Shown: positions 1 through 9,062 of the stretch, piece after piece | How the letters are laid out: every line of letters starts with the position of its first letter | Position numbering within the stretch: the stretch's first letter is position 1 | Assembly: GCF_038007465.1 (NCBI RefSeq) | Contig: NZ_JBBOXF010000001.1 | Span: 2,429,001 to 2,493,000 of the forward strand | Direction: 5' to 3' | Length of the DNA stretch: 64,000 nt | From: Sporosarcina sp. FSL K6-1508 | GTDB taxonomy: Bacteria > Bacillota > Bacilli > Bacillales_A > Planococcaceae | The notes under the pieces: model-generated | The model's input: the letters and a program-made list of their open reading frames with translations, nothing else | Database searches by the model: none | What the model was told of the DNA's origin: nothing | Translations under genes and position numbers: made by a program

Positions 1-87
1 CTGATTAACACGATCGATCGTTTCGCTGACAACGATTCCGGCCGCAATACCTGTTAACACGCCTGCTAGGAAATCCTTCAATTTCAT
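1..87 (-). CDS. N-terminus of a small membrane/secreted protein (cut by window edge)
   Basis: Only the first 29 codons are present; the gene runs off the left edge on the minus strand. Translation starts MKLKDFLAGVLTGIAAGIVV, a short Lys-rich start followed by a Gly/Ala-rich hydrophobic stretch, so a signal anchor or signal peptide is likely. A G-rich ribosome binding site (AGGGGG) lies about 10 bases upstream of the ATG. In B. subtilis the gene divergent from ytoP is ytzB (PepSY-domain protein), so this may be its counterpart; that is inference from position only. Confidence 0.5.
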   Translation of the reverse strand, partial: MKLKDFLAGVLTGIAAGIVVSETIDRVNQ

Positions 88-266
88 ACTCGTTTTACCC
101 CCTACATGGTTATTTAAACCAGTGTACCACACTACTATGATTCATTGCAGAGCTAGTCTATTGAAAATAGTAATTCGTTTTCCGAATTAAACATGGAAAG
201 TTTCTGAATAATCGACTACACTATTTAATGTAGACAACATACATAAGAAGTGGGAGGCAATACTCT

Positions 267-1340
267 ATGCATAAGGATACAATTGAAATGTTCAGAACAT
301 TAACGGAACTTCCGGGCGCGCCTGGCAATGAACACGCGGTGCGTAATTATATGCGGAATGAGCTTGGGAAGTATGCTGACGAATTGATCCAAGATAACCT
401 GGGTGGTATTTTCGGTGTTAGAAAAGGGCCTGAAGATGGACCGCGTATAATGGTTGCGGGTCATATGGATGAAGTTGGATTTATGGTTAGCCAAATTACA
501 GAAAACGGAATGATTCGTTTTCAGCCGCTTGGCGGTTGGTGGAGCCAAGTACTGTTAGCACAACGCGTTGAAATTATTACGGACAGCGGTCCGGTTATTG
601 GTGTCATCGGTTCGATTCCGCCACATCTGTTAAGCGATGAAGTGCGCAATAAACCGATGGATATAAAAAACATGCTAATTGATATCGGTGCTGACAATTT
701 GGGCGATGCTAAGAAAATCGGTATTCGTCCGGGGCAGCAAATCGTTCCAGTTAGCCCGTTCACTCCAATGGCGAATGATAAGAAAATACTTGCTAAAGCT
801 TGGGATAATCGCTATGGGTGTGGGCTCGCAATCGAGCTCTTAAAAGAATTGCACGGTGAAAAACTGCCGAATAATTTGTACTCCGGTGCTAATGTTCTTG
901 AAGAAGTTGGACTTCGCGGGGCTGCGGCAGCCGCAACAATGATTGATCCGGATTTATTCTTTGCACTCGATGCAAGTCCCGCAAATGATGCCACGGGGGA
1001 CAAAAATGAATTTGGTCAACTTGGAAAAGGGACATTACTTCGGATTTTTGACCGTTCGATGATCACTCACCGCGGCATGCGTGAATTTATTCTTGATATG
1101 GCTGAAACTCATAATATTCCCTACCAATACTTCATTTCACAAGGCGGGACGGATGCCGGACGGGTCCATATGTCGAATGAAGGCATTCCAAGTGCAGTTA
1201 TTGGTATTTGTTCGCGGTATATCCATACGTCGGGGTCGATCATCCATACGGACGACTACGCAGCAGCGAAGGAGCTTCTCGTGAAACTCGTCCAAGCATG
1301 TGATAAGACGACGGTAGAAACAATTAAAAGTAACGTATGA
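267..1340 (+). CDS. ytoP: M42-family metallo-aminopeptidase (YtoP-like)
   Basis: 357-aa cytoplasmic di-metal aminopeptidase of the M42 (glutamyl aminopeptidase/deblocking aminopeptidase) family, trimming N-terminal residues from peptides. Expected metal and catalytic residues are present: His66/Asp68 in AGHMDEVG, bridging Asp180 in AKAWDNRYG, catalytic Glu212/Glu213 in EEVG, Asp235 in LDASP, and His320 near the C-terminus. Length is normal for the family. The ATG is preceded by GGGAGG at a proper distance. It is transcribed alone and closed by a terminator. Substrate preference cannot be read from sequence. Confidence 0.93.
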   Translation: MHKDTIEMFRTLTELPGAPGNEHAVRNYMRNELGKYADELIQDNLGGIFGVRKGPEDGPRIMVAGHMDEVGFMVSQITENGMIRFQPLGGWWSQVLLAQRVEIITDSGPVIGVIGSIPPHLLSDEVRNKPMDIKNMLIDIGADNLGDAKKIGIRPGQQIVPVSPFTPMANDKKILAKAWDNRYGCGLAIELLKELHGEKLPNNLYSGANVLEEVGLRGAAAAATMIDPDLFFALDASPANDATGDKNEFGQLGKGTLLRIFDRSMITHRGMREFILDMAETHNIPYQYFISQGGTDAGRVHMSNEGIPSAVIGICSRYIHTSGSIIHTDDYAAAKELLVKLVQACDKTTVETIKSNV

Positions 1341-1346
1341 TTTGAA

Positions 1347-1386
1347 CCCCGTCCTTGTGCTCTTAATTGGAGCAAAGGACGGTTTT
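1347..1386 (+). terminator. Rho-independent terminator after ytoP
   Basis: Inverted repeat CCGTCCTT...AAGGACGG, with inner pairing of GTGCTC to GGAGC, around a short loop, followed by TTTT. It separates the aminopeptidase from the DUF84 gene. Confidence 0.8.
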
Positions 1387-1414
1387 CTATTTGAATATAT
1401 GGAGGGGAACATGC

Positions 1415-1933
1415 ATGGAATTTATGATTGGATCTACAAATCCTGCAAAAGTGAAAGCGGCAAAGGAAGTTCTTGCAATTCATTTCCCGTTGGCAAATCT
1501 TGTTGAAGCCGAAGTGGGATCAGGTGTTTCAGACCAGCCATTCGGTGATGATGAAACCAGATTAGGTGCTATCAACCGTGCATTGCGTGCAGCAGGAACA
1601 AAAACGGGTGTAGTCGGAATTGGACTGGAAGGCGGTGTCAGGATTCTTGAAGAGCAGATGTATCTTTGCAACTGGGGAGCATTGGCACTTCCTGACGGAA
1701 CAAGATTTACGGCTGGCGGTGCACAAATTCCGTTACCGAAAGAAATTGCGGATGAGTTGACGGCTGGGAAAGAATTGGGACCGGTAGTCGATAATTATTT
1801 CAAAACCAGCGGAATCCGGAATAAAGAAGGCGCCATCGGAATGCTGACAGCGAACGCGGTAAAGCGTGATGAGCTGTTTGTACACGTTTTACAGCTTCTA
1901 ATAGGTCAATATAAATATCATTTGAATTGTTAA
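1415..1933 (+). CDS. DUF84 / YjjX-type NTPase (inosine/xanthosine triphosphatase family)
   Basis: 172-aa protein starting MEFMIGSTNPAKVKAAKEVL, with GSTNPAKVKA being the hallmark nucleotide-binding start of the DUF84/YjjX family, related in fold to ITPase/Maf house-cleaning enzymes. GIGLEGGV in mid-protein and DNYFKTSGIRNKEGAIGMLT near the C-terminus are also typical. Known members hydrolyse non-canonical purine triphosphates (ITP/XTP); that role is inferred here. The ATG at 1415 follows GGAGGGG by 7 bases; an in-frame upstream ATG lies inside the preceding terminator and is unlikely to be used. Confidence 0.85.
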   Translation: MEFMIGSTNPAKVKAAKEVLAIHFPLANLVEAEVGSGVSDQPFGDDETRLGAINRALRAAGTKTGVVGIGLEGGVRILEEQMYLCNWGALALPDGTRFTAGGAQIPLPKEIADELTAGKELGPVVDNYFKTSGIRNKEGAIGMLTANAVKRDELFVHVLQLLIGQYKYHLNC

Positions 1934-1984
1934 TAAGTGGAGGTGATTTGTTACGTCATTAAGTTACAAGGTCTGAGAGGAAAA

Positions 1985-2013
1985 CAGGTTGCAACGTCTT
2001 TAGGTTGCAACTG
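1985..2013 (+). repeat. Hairpin made of two copies of the palindrome GTTGCAAC
   Basis: The self-complementary 8-mer GTTGCAAC occurs at 1988-1995 and 2004-2011 with 8 bases between, so the two copies can pair as one hairpin flanked by CA/TG. There is no T-run after it, so it is not a standard terminator. It sits in the gap between the DUF84 gene and the lipoprotein gene, downstream of an orphan GGAGGTGAT Shine-Dalgarno sequence (1938-1946) that leads into no usable reading frame. Confidence 0.5.
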
Positions 2014-2071
2014 TACTTCAACAATATTAAAATGATTAATGGAGCTTAATTTAATGAATGGAGGAAGCCGA

Positions 2072-2584
2072 ATGTTCCGAAAATGGAAATTCATATTCCT
2101 ATTGGCGGTATCCGTGTTAGCGCTTGCAGGATGCGGGAAATCGCTCGACGAGAGAGCAACTTCAGGTGTCGAGACAGCGAGAGAAGCATTTCATTCGAAT
2201 GATAAAAATCGTACGGAAGAAATTGATGGCATTAAACTATACAAGCCTGCCGGATTTACGATGAATGATAATTCAGATGCGCAAAATATCGTCTTTATGA
2301 AGAACGATGAAACATTCATTCTTTTTATTAATCCAAATGAAAAGAGTGACAGTAAACTATTTTATGATTTACTTCTGGCGGATCAAAGTAAAGAAATTGT
2401 CGAACAAGCAACATTCACTGATGAGGATACATTCGGCTTTGCGGCTGTAGTGAAAAGCGGCGATGATGTCGAGCTTATTACGAGCGTTGGCGGAACCAAA
2501 ATGACGACATTGACAAAAAAGAAAAAGATTGAAGAAAATCTAGCAAGAATGATGGAAATCGTTCGTTCTGTTAAGCAGGATTAG
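2072..2584 (+). CDS. Small lipoprotein of unknown function
   Basis: 170-aa protein with a type II signal peptide: MFRKWKF, a hydrophobic core, then the lipobox LAGC, so Cys is predicted to be lipidated and the protein tethered to the outer face of the membrane. The mature part is mixed charged/hydrophobic with a central 'ETFILFINP' strand; I recognise no domain. The ATG at 2072 has GGAGG 8 bases upstream; in-frame ATGs at 2039 and 2054 lack a ribosome binding site and would spoil the signal peptide. In B. subtilis a thioredoxin-like gene (ytpP) occupies this position instead. Confidence 0.85.
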   Translation: MFRKWKFIFLLAVSVLALAGCGKSLDERATSGVETAREAFHSNDKNRTEEIDGIKLYKPAGFTMNDNSDAQNIVFMKNDETFILFINPNEKSDSKLFYDLLLADQSKEIVEQATFTDEDTFGFAAVVKSGDDVELITSVGGTKMTTLTKKKKIEENLARMMEIVRSVKQD

Positions 2585-2755
2585 GTCAATTTCTTTTTTT
2601 GAAAAAAGATAGACTAGAAAATGTAATTGACATGGAATACTATCTTGGCGCCAGACGCTCACTTACACAACTGCTACCGTAAGAGAGCGATAATTGTAGA
2701 GGGCATTCCGGTAAAACGGCGACTTGCGCTTTTTTAGAATGGAGGAAATTAGTAG

Positions 2756-3574
2756 ATGAATTCTGCACAGCTTGTTGAAATTTTAAAAGAGCATCTTCCA
2801 TCTGAACATTTCAAGTGGAGGTTTGACCGGAAAACGGATAAGGTCCGTCTTGAACATTCAGTTTTAAAAAAAGGGATGGATATTTCTTTACCGGAAATTC
2901 TGGTGAAATATGAACAGAAAAAAGATGCAGCAATAAAAGAAATCGTTTATACAATCAGTGAAACATTTAAAGCAATGGAAAAAGAGCAATCAATGGGTTT
3001 CTCTGAGGGTAATGTTATTTACCCCGTTATCAGATCATCATCCTTTCCGCAAAAATCTGCGGTAGGACAGCGTTTCCTAATGAAAGATCATACAGCTGAA
3101 ACACGTATCTATTATGCACTGGACCTTGGAACGACTTATCGTTTAATCGATGAAAGCATGTTAGAGTCTATCGGATTATCTGAAACGGAAATAATGGAAT
3201 CTGCGCTTTTCCGGGTCAGGGCGCTGCCGACAGTAATGAAAAAGGATGAAGTTTCGGATAACATCTATTACTTTGTTAACAATAATGACGGCTATGATGC
3301 GAGTAGAATATTAAATAGCGCATTCCTGAAAGAGATGGAAGAGAAAATTGAGGGACATATGACTGTCTCAGTTCCGCACCAAGATGTGCTTATTATCGGC
3401 GATATCCGAAACGATACAGGCTACGATGTACTTGCGCAAATGGCTATGCATTTCTTTACAACGGGCGCTGTTCCGGTTACGTCGCTTTCATTCATCTACG
3501 AAGATGGGAAACTTGAACCAATTTTCATCATGGCTAAAAATCGTTTGGCAAGAAGGGAAGGAAAGAAAAAATGA
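2756..3574 (+). CDS. ytpQ: YtpQ, DUF1444 family protein
   Basis: 272-aa soluble protein of the DUF1444 family, unknown biochemical role. Recognised by overall sequence and by synteny with the ytpQ-ytpR-sftA-murC order of Bacillus. No catalytic motif or membrane segment is visible. GGAGG lies 10 bases upstream of the ATG. The stop codon overlaps the start of ytpR (ATGA), implying translational coupling. The roughly 170 bases upstream hold a degraded piece of the GCGCCAGACGC...CTTGCGCTTTT intergenic repeat. Confidence 0.85.
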   Translation: MNSAQLVEILKEHLPSEHFKWRFDRKTDKVRLEHSVLKKGMDISLPEILVKYEQKKDAAIKEIVYTISETFKAMEKEQSMGFSEGNVIYPVIRSSSFPQKSAVGQRFLMKDHTAETRIYYALDLGTTYRLIDESMLESIGLSETEIMESALFRVRALPTVMKKDEVSDNIYYFVNNNDGYDASRILNSAFLKEMEEKIEGHMTVSVPHQDVLIIGDIRNDTGYDVLAQMAMHFFTTGAVPVTSLSFIYEDGKLEPIFIMAKNRLARREGKKK

Positions 3575-4176
3575 ACGTATTCTATAACTTAAATGGTGTC
3601 GGGGACGTATTGCTTGTTCAAATCGCGCTTACACGACCAGAAGCCATTACAACGAGATCGCAAGGGGATGTAACATTGATCCATGACGAAGCGACTGGGG
3701 AATTGGCTGCTATTAACTTATTTAAAGCATCAGCTTACATGAAAGTCGAAGCCGCGGGGGAAGTCGAGTTAACTGAGGGAATGGTCAGTCAACTTCAGGG
3801 TGCACTTCTAAAGAACGATGTTGACTTTAAACTCGATGTTGACTTTACGCCTAAATTCGTCGTTGGCCATGTTTTGAAAAAAGAAAAGCATCCGAATGCG
3901 GATAAATTAAGTGTCTGTTCGGTTGATGTTGGCAATGAAACAGTCCAAATTGTCTGCGGCGCACCGAACGTAGATGAAGGACAGAAAGTTGTTATTGCAA
4001 AAGTCGGAGCTGTTATGCCATCAGGAATGGTCATACGTGATGCGGAACTGCGCGGTGTAGCATCGGCTGGAATGATTTGCTCCGCTAAAGAACTTGGATT
4101 GGCCGACGCACCTGAAGAAAAAGGGATTTTAGTATTAGATGACAATGCTGTCGTTGGCAAAATATTCAATAAGTAA
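3571..4176 (+). CDS. ytpR: YtpR, tRNA-binding-domain protein
   Basis: 201-aa protein with an N-terminal domain like the PheT-associated YtpR family (residues ~1-90) and a C-terminal EMAP/Tyr-RS-like OB-fold tRNA-binding domain (~95-200; VGHVLKKEKHPNADKLSVC and IVCGAPNVDEGQKVVIA are signature stretches). Resembles the N-terminal region of bacterial PheRS beta but stands alone. Binding to tRNA is family knowledge; the physiological role is unclear. Start overlaps the ytpQ stop by 4 bases. Confidence 0.9.
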   Translation: MNVFYNLNGVGDVLLVQIALTRPEAITTRSQGDVTLIHDEATGELAAINLFKASAYMKVEAAGEVELTEGMVSQLQGALLKNDVDFKLDVDFTPKFVVGHVLKKEKHPNADKLSVCSVDVGNETVQIVCGAPNVDEGQKVVIAKVGAVMPSGMVIRDAELRGVASAGMICSAKELGLADAPEEKGILVLDDNAVVGKIFNK

Positions 4177-4182
4177 GTGTGG

Positions 4183-4210
4183 AAAAACGTACCGATATGG
4201 TACGTTTTTC
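4183..4210 (+). terminator. Terminator after ytpQR
   Basis: AAAAACGTACC-gatat-GGTACGTTTTT, a near-perfect hairpin with an A-run before and T-run after, able to work on both strands. Confidence 0.85.
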
Positions 4211-4287
4211 TCATTTAGTAGATTGATTTGATTTAGTCGTGTCAGTACTGTTAAAATAGAGTGATTGACATGGAAAGAGTGATAGTC

Positions 4288-6882
4288 TTGAGTTGGTTTA
4301 AAACGATTGCAAACCGGTTATTTGGACCGGATGAAGATGAGAATATAGAAAATGTGGATTATGAAAAAAGAGAGATTGAAATTGATGAGACATTAAAAAG
4401 GATGGAAACAAAGAACAGTACTTCATTCCGATTTCCGATTATCTCGGATGCAGAAATATACGGTTGGGATGAGGAACCTGTCAACGAACGTGATTATCCA
4501 AAAACTACAACCCCAATTAAAGATGAAGATGATACTTACGAAACGAAACCGCTTCATGAAAATGCTAAATGGCCGAGTGATACTAGAAAGGTCAATATCT
4601 TTAGAGCCCAATCTCCACTGAAATATGGTACTGAAGAGAAAGAAAAAAGGAGAACTCCTACTACTCCGGGAAAAGTTCAGCAGGAGGAGCTTACTCCTAG
4701 GATGAATGCAGTGGTGCAAAAACGCTCAAGCAAACCATTTATACCGACTGCAGTTCCTTCGCCGGTTCATGGATTTGCCAAGCCGCAAAGGGATGTACCG
4801 AAAATCTTGGAAGTGGAAGAAGAAAATTTATATTCATTGGAAGAAATGGCAGATGTCGGTGAGCAGGACGATAAGATTGATGATCTTTTTGAAAAGAACG
4901 AGACGATTTACCCTTCTCAATCGACAGTAACTTCTGTAGTGGAGAGTGAAATCAGTAAACTTTCTTTCGATGAAATAGCATTGCTGGAGGCGGAAGTTTC
5001 CGAAGTAGATTCGGCAGTGACTGATACTGTTGATGAAGAAATAGTAGCCGTACCGGATGATGTAGAGGCTGCGAAGGCTGATAATGTTGTCATAGAACCA
5101 GAACCTTGGACGGTAAAAGAAGATTCAAATGGAATTATTTCAAATGTAGTGGAACATACTGAGACTGAATTAACTGAAATAGAAACGGGACAATTCACTA
5201 AGAATGAAGTAGTGGAAGGCGAACAAACTCTGCAAATGAGAAGTGAACGGACTGTTCCTTTCAATGTATTAATGTTGAAATCCGACAAAGAGAAAATAAA
5301 GGCAAAAGAACCCTTAATATCGCAAGCGACAATTGAAAATATAATGGCGAATACGATGAGTGAACCAATTACTCATAAACCCGCTGTCACCATTCAAGAA
5401 GAGATTTCGGTAGACGTGAAAAAAGTAGATGAAGAAATCTTAGAAGAACTAGAAGAAGAACCCTATTATGCTTTCCCGTCACTGGATTATCTAATTCCGC
5501 CAGAAACGCAAATTGAAGATACAGAATGGCTGGAATCACAATCGGAAAAGCTTGAGGAGGCCTTGTCGCATTTTGCGGTCAAAGCGAATGTCATCGAAGC
5601 GATGCAAGGCCCGACAGTTACTCGCTTTGAACTGACTGTCGGAGTAGGCACCAAGGTGAGCAAAGTACGTAATTTGACAGATGACTTGAAGCTGGCGCTT
5701 GCAGCGGAGGATATTCGAATCCAGGCACCGATTCCTGGAAGGAGTTCTATCGGAATTGAAATACCGAATCGAAAGACAAGACCAGTCCGGATATCCGAAG
5801 TTATCGCAACAGAGCAGTTCAGGTCTTCTACATCACCTCTCGAAGCTGTGCTCGGTTTAAGCCTAACGGGGACACCGGTGACCTTAGATTTGCGTAAGAT
5901 GCCACACGGAATGATTGCGGGAGCTACAGGTTCAGGTAAGTCCGTTTGTATAAACTCGATTTTGGTCAGCTTACTTTACAAAGCTTCACCAACCGATTTG
6001 AAGATGATGTTGATTGATCCTAAAATGGTAGAACTTGCACCATTCAATGGAATTCCGCATTTAATCAGTCCGGTTATTACGGATGTTAAAGCTGCAACGG
6101 CCGCTTTGAAATGGGCGGTAGCTGAAATGGAAAGACGTTACGAGCTACTTGCTCATGCGGGTGTCCGAGATATCGAACGGTATAATAAAGCAGCCGTAGA
6201 AAATCGCCGCTTCTCTTTGAAAATGCCGTATCTTCTAATTGTGATTGACGAGCTTGCCGATTTAATGATGATGGCGCCGGCGGATGTCGAGGTTTCAATT
6301 AGCAGGATTGCTCAGAAGGCGCGAGCTTGCGGGATTCACTTGATTATCGCAACACAGCGTCCTTCTGTCGATGTCATCACAGGTACGATCAAAGCAAATA
6401 TTCCAACGCGAATTGCATTTTCGGTTTCATCCCAAATCGATTCAAGAACTATCATTGATTCTCCAGGAGCTGAAAGACTGCTTGGAAAAGGAGATATGCT
6501 CTATATTGGAAATGGGCAGTCTTCTAGTGTCCGGCTACAAGGTACATTTGTCACGGATGAAGAAATAGAGCGTATAATAGAACACGTTCAGAATGAGGCT
6601 TCACCAGACTATTTATTTGGGCAAGAAGACCTTCTTGCAAGCAGTATCGAAGAAGAAGGAGCCGATTCACTCTTTGAAGAGGCTTGTCTCTTTATCCATG
6701 AAACAGGCAGTGCTTCTACGTCTCTGTTACAACGAAATTTTAGTATTGGATACAATCGGGCTGCAAAACTAATTGACCGCATGGAGAAAAGTGGTTTCAT
6801 CTCAGGTCCGCGTGGAAGTAAGGCGCGTGATGTATTTTTAACAGAAAGTGATCTCGATCGACTTACAGATCGTTTGGAGTAA
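4288..6882 (+). CDS. sftA: SftA, soluble FtsK/SpoIIIE-type DNA translocase
   Basis: 864 aa from the proposed TTG. An acidic, low-complexity N-terminal ~400 residues lacks any transmembrane segment, which separates SftA from FtsK/SpoIIIE. The motor follows: Walker A GATGSGKS (~545), Walker B LLIVIDELADLMM (Asp ~654), IIATQRP after it, and a C-terminal winged-helix gamma domain (~790-860) that reads DNA polarity sequences. Known role of the family: moves chromosome ends away from the closing septum, recruited by FtsZ. The TTG start gives MSWFKTIANR, like B. subtilis SftA (MSW...), and has AGAGTGAT upstream; GTG4261 and ATG4270 are in-frame alternatives. Somewhat shorter than the 952-aa B. subtilis protein. 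Confidence 0.92.
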   Translation: MSWFKTIANRLFGPDEDENIENVDYEKREIEIDETLKRMETKNSTSFRFPIISDAEIYGWDEEPVNERDYPKTTTPIKDEDDTYETKPLHENAKWPSDTRKVNIFRAQSPLKYGTEEKEKRRTPTTPGKVQQEELTPRMNAVVQKRSSKPFIPTAVPSPVHGFAKPQRDVPKILEVEEENLYSLEEMADVGEQDDKIDDLFEKNETIYPSQSTVTSVVESEISKLSFDEIALLEAEVSEVDSAVTDTVDEEIVAVPDDVEAAKADNVVIEPEPWTVKEDSNGIISNVVEHTETELTEIETGQFTKNEVVEGEQTLQMRSERTVPFNVLMLKSDKEKIKAKEPLISQATIENIMANTMSEPITHKPAVTIQEEISVDVKKVDEEILEELEEEPYYAFPSLDYLIPPETQIEDTEWLESQSEKLEEALSHFAVKANVIEAMQGPTVTRFELTVGVGTKVSKVRNLTDDLKLALAAEDIRIQAPIPGRSSIGIEIPNRKTRPVRISEVIATEQFRSSTSPLEAVLGLSLTGTPVTLDLRKMPHGMIAGATGSGKSVCINSILVSLLYKASPTDLKMMLIDPKMVELAPFNGIPHLISPVITDVKAATAALKWAVAEMERRYELLAHAGVRDIERYNKAAVENRRFSLKMPYLLIVIDELADLMMMAPADVEVSISRIAQKARACGIHLIIATQRPSVDVITGTIKANIPTRIAFSVSSQIDSRTIIDSPGAERLLGKGDMLYIGNGQSSSVRLQGTFVTDEEIERIIEHVQNEASPDYLFGQEDLLASSIEEEGADSLFEEACLFIHETGSASTSLLQRNFSIGYNRAAKLIDRMEKSGFISGPRGSKARDVFLTESDLDRLTDRLE

Positions 6883-6995
6883 TAAATGGATTACGATGTA
6901 GACAACAATTAAAAATGCTTAAATGACAAAATCATCGGAAATAATTTACTGTAGTTTAATTAAGGGGAACAGAAATGATCCCGGGAGGTTGCATT

Positions 6996-8309
6996 ATGAC
7001 GTTGTTCCATTTTACTGGCATCAAGGGCGCCGGAATGAGTTCGCTGGCTCAGATTCTTCACGATTCTGAGAATGAAGTACAAGGTTCGGACGTGGAGAAA
7101 TGGTTCTTTACAGAAGATCCACTTCATGAAAGAAAGATTTCTGTACTGAAATTTGATGAAAATAATATTAAAACAGGCATGACGATCATCGCTGGGAATG
7201 CTTTCCCCGATAGCCATCCAGAACTTATAAGGGCAAAAGAGCTTGGGCTTGAAGTTATTCGATACCATGACTTTCTAGGGGAATATATGGAGAAATTCGT
7301 ATCCGTTGGAGTTACCGGATCTCACGGCAAAACATCGACTACAGGCTTGCTTGCACATGTGTTATCGGGCCATTCACCAACTTCTTATTTAATTGGAGAT
7401 GGCACGGGTAGCGGTCCGGCAGACAGCGAGTATTTTGTTTTCGAGGCTTGTGAATATAAACGGCATTTTCTTGCATATAAGCCGGATTACGCAATCATGA
7501 CGAATATTGACTTCGATCATCCAGACTATTTTAAGGATTTAGCAGATGTGATGAATGCATTTGGCGAAATGGCACTCCGTGTGAAAAAGGCGCTTATTGC
7601 TTGCGGAGATGACATCCACTTGCAAAAGATACAAGCTAATGTACCAGTAGTCTATTACGGATTTGATGATTCGAATGACTTTGCCGCAAAAAATGTTACC
7701 AAAACCGTGGAAGGATCATCCTTTGATGTTTTCGTGCGTAACGAATTTTATCATACTTTTATGATACCGCAGGCCGGTGATCACGCAATCCTGAATTCGT
7801 TAGGCGTGATTGCACTTTGTCACTACGAGGGTGTAAATGCTTCCATTATACAAGAGAGACTTTCCACATTTACTGGTGTGAAAAGGCGCTTTACCGTCAC
7901 GGAAACGGATGATCGTATTATTGTAGACGACTATGCCCATCATCCGACAGAAATTCAGGCAACACTGCAATCAGCAAAACAAAAGTACCCGGACAGGGAA
8001 ATTGTCGCAGTATTCCAACCACACACTTTTACGAGGACTGCTGCTCTTTTAAAAGAGTTTGCGGAAAGTCTTTCAACCGCTGATCATGTCTACTTATGTG
8101 ATATATTTGGTTCAGCACGTGAACAGGGTGGGAATTTAACTATTAATGACCTGATTAAAAAAATTCCAGGTGCAAAGCATCTTGATCTTAATGATAATGA
8201 AGCGCTTGAAGCGCATGGAAGGGCAGTTTACTTATTCATGGGCGCCGGTGATGTTCAGAAGTATATGAACGCATTCAAAAATTATCTAGAAAAAGAAGAG
8301 ACAGCCTGA
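6996..8309 (+). CDS. murC: UDP-N-acetylmuramate--L-alanine ligase
   Basis: 437-aa cytoplasmic ligase that adds L-Ala to UDP-MurNAc in peptidoglycan precursor synthesis. N-terminal Rossmann motif GIKGAGMSSLA, Mur ligase P-loop GVTGSHGKTSTTG (~106-118), central DFDHPDYF and YAHHPTEI, and the C-terminal ligase domain are all in place. The ATG at 6996 follows GGGAGG; the in-frame ATG at 6975 has no good ribosome binding site. Follows sftA as in Bacillus and is closed by a strong terminator. Confidence 0.95.
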   Translation: MTLFHFTGIKGAGMSSLAQILHDSENEVQGSDVEKWFFTEDPLHERKISVLKFDENNIKTGMTIIAGNAFPDSHPELIRAKELGLEVIRYHDFLGEYMEKFVSVGVTGSHGKTSTTGLLAHVLSGHSPTSYLIGDGTGSGPADSEYFVFEACEYKRHFLAYKPDYAIMTNIDFDHPDYFKDLADVMNAFGEMALRVKKALIACGDDIHLQKIQANVPVVYYGFDDSNDFAAKNVTKTVEGSSFDVFVRNEFYHTFMIPQAGDHAILNSLGVIALCHYEGVNASIIQERLSTFTGVKRRFTVTETDDRIIVDDYAHHPTEIQATLQSAKQKYPDREIVAVFQPHTFTRTAALLKEFAESLSTADHVYLCDIFGSAREQGGNLTINDLIKKIPGAKHLDLNDNEALEAHGRAVYLFMGAGDVQKYMNAFKNYLEKEETA

Positions 8310-8314
8310 GGATT

Positions 8315-8372
8315 AAAACAGCTTGATCAAGGACCAAGACGATTCAACTTGGTCCCTGATCAGCTGTTTTTC
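8315..8372 (+). terminator. Strong terminator after murC
   Basis: Long hairpin AAAACAGCT..GATCA.GGACCAAG / CTTGGTCC.TGATCAGCTGTTTT with a 7-base loop and T-run; the stem is close to perfect over more than 20 pairs. Confidence 0.9.
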
Positions 8373-8468
8373 ATTTGCAGAAAAAAAGAATTACTAAGAA
8401 ATGAAAATGATTTTTAGTTGAATGCAGGAAAATGAAGATTAATGTCGAAGATGTTGTAGAGGCATAAC

Positions 8469-8493
8469 GTTTATTTTGTTATGAAAAGGGTAA
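8469..8493 (+). promoter_or_regulatory. Sigma-B type promoter for ytxGH
   Basis: GTTTAT (8469-8474), a 13-base spacer, then GGGTAA (8488-8493) matches the general-stress sigma-B pattern GTTTAA-N12..15-GGGTAT. It lies about 35 bases upstream of the ytxG start. In B. subtilis the orthologous ytxG operon is a known sigma-B (and sigma-H) target, which supports the call. Confidence 0.75.
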
Positions 8494-8528
8494 ACTTAGC
8501 TTATAGCGTAGGTAAAGGAGGCAGTGCC

Positions 8529-9017
8529 ATGGAAAATTTATTGTACATAGCGGCAATTGTCGCTGCAATCGCATTTTTGATTTTATGCATTAGTTTAGCG
8601 ATGACTCTGTTCTCATTGAAAAACACATTGCAAAGTGTTTCTGGAACGATGGAAGGACTAACAACACAACTTGAAGGGGTAACAACGGAAACGACTGAAC
8701 TTCTTCATAAAACAAACAATCTTGCTGAAGACATCCAGCAGAAGGCAGAAAAACTGAACTCAGTAGTAGATGCTGTAAAGGGCGTCGGTGAGTCTGTAAC
8801 AGGACTTAATTCTTCCGTTCAAAGAGTGTCCAGTAACATCGCTGCTGAAGCGGAACGGAACAGTGACAAAATTGCGCAAGTCGTTCAGTGGAGTACTGTT
8901 GTTTTTGGCGTAATGGACAAAGTGAAAGAACGGAAGACAGGTACTAGAGGTTGGACTGCTTATAAACCTACACCAGGTCAAAAGAGATTGCCGAACCCGA
9001 ATGATCGCATGCAATAA
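8529..9017 (+). CDS. ytxG: YtxG, DUF948 membrane-anchored protein
   Basis: 162-aa protein: one N-terminal transmembrane helix (~3-27, LLYIAAIVAAIAFLILCISL) followed by a long alpha-helical, Thr/Glu-rich stretch likely to form a coiled coil, then a short basic tail. Fits the DUF948 family (general stress protein). Start at ATG 8529 has AGGAGG 7 bases upstream; an upstream in-frame ATG at 8481 falls inside the promoter. First gene of a two-gene stress operon. Confidence 0.88.
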   Translation: MENLLYIAAIVAAIAFLILCISLAMTLFSLKNTLQSVSGTMEGLTTQLEGVTTETTELLHKTNNLAEDIQQKAEKLNSVVDAVKGVGESVTGLNSSVQRVSSNIAAEAERNSDKIAQVVQWSTVVFGVMDKVKERKTGTRGWTAYKPTPGQKRLPNPNDRMQ

Positions 9018-9062
9018 TTATCAATAATAAGAAATACTTTTGAAAAATAGGAGGAATTAGAT

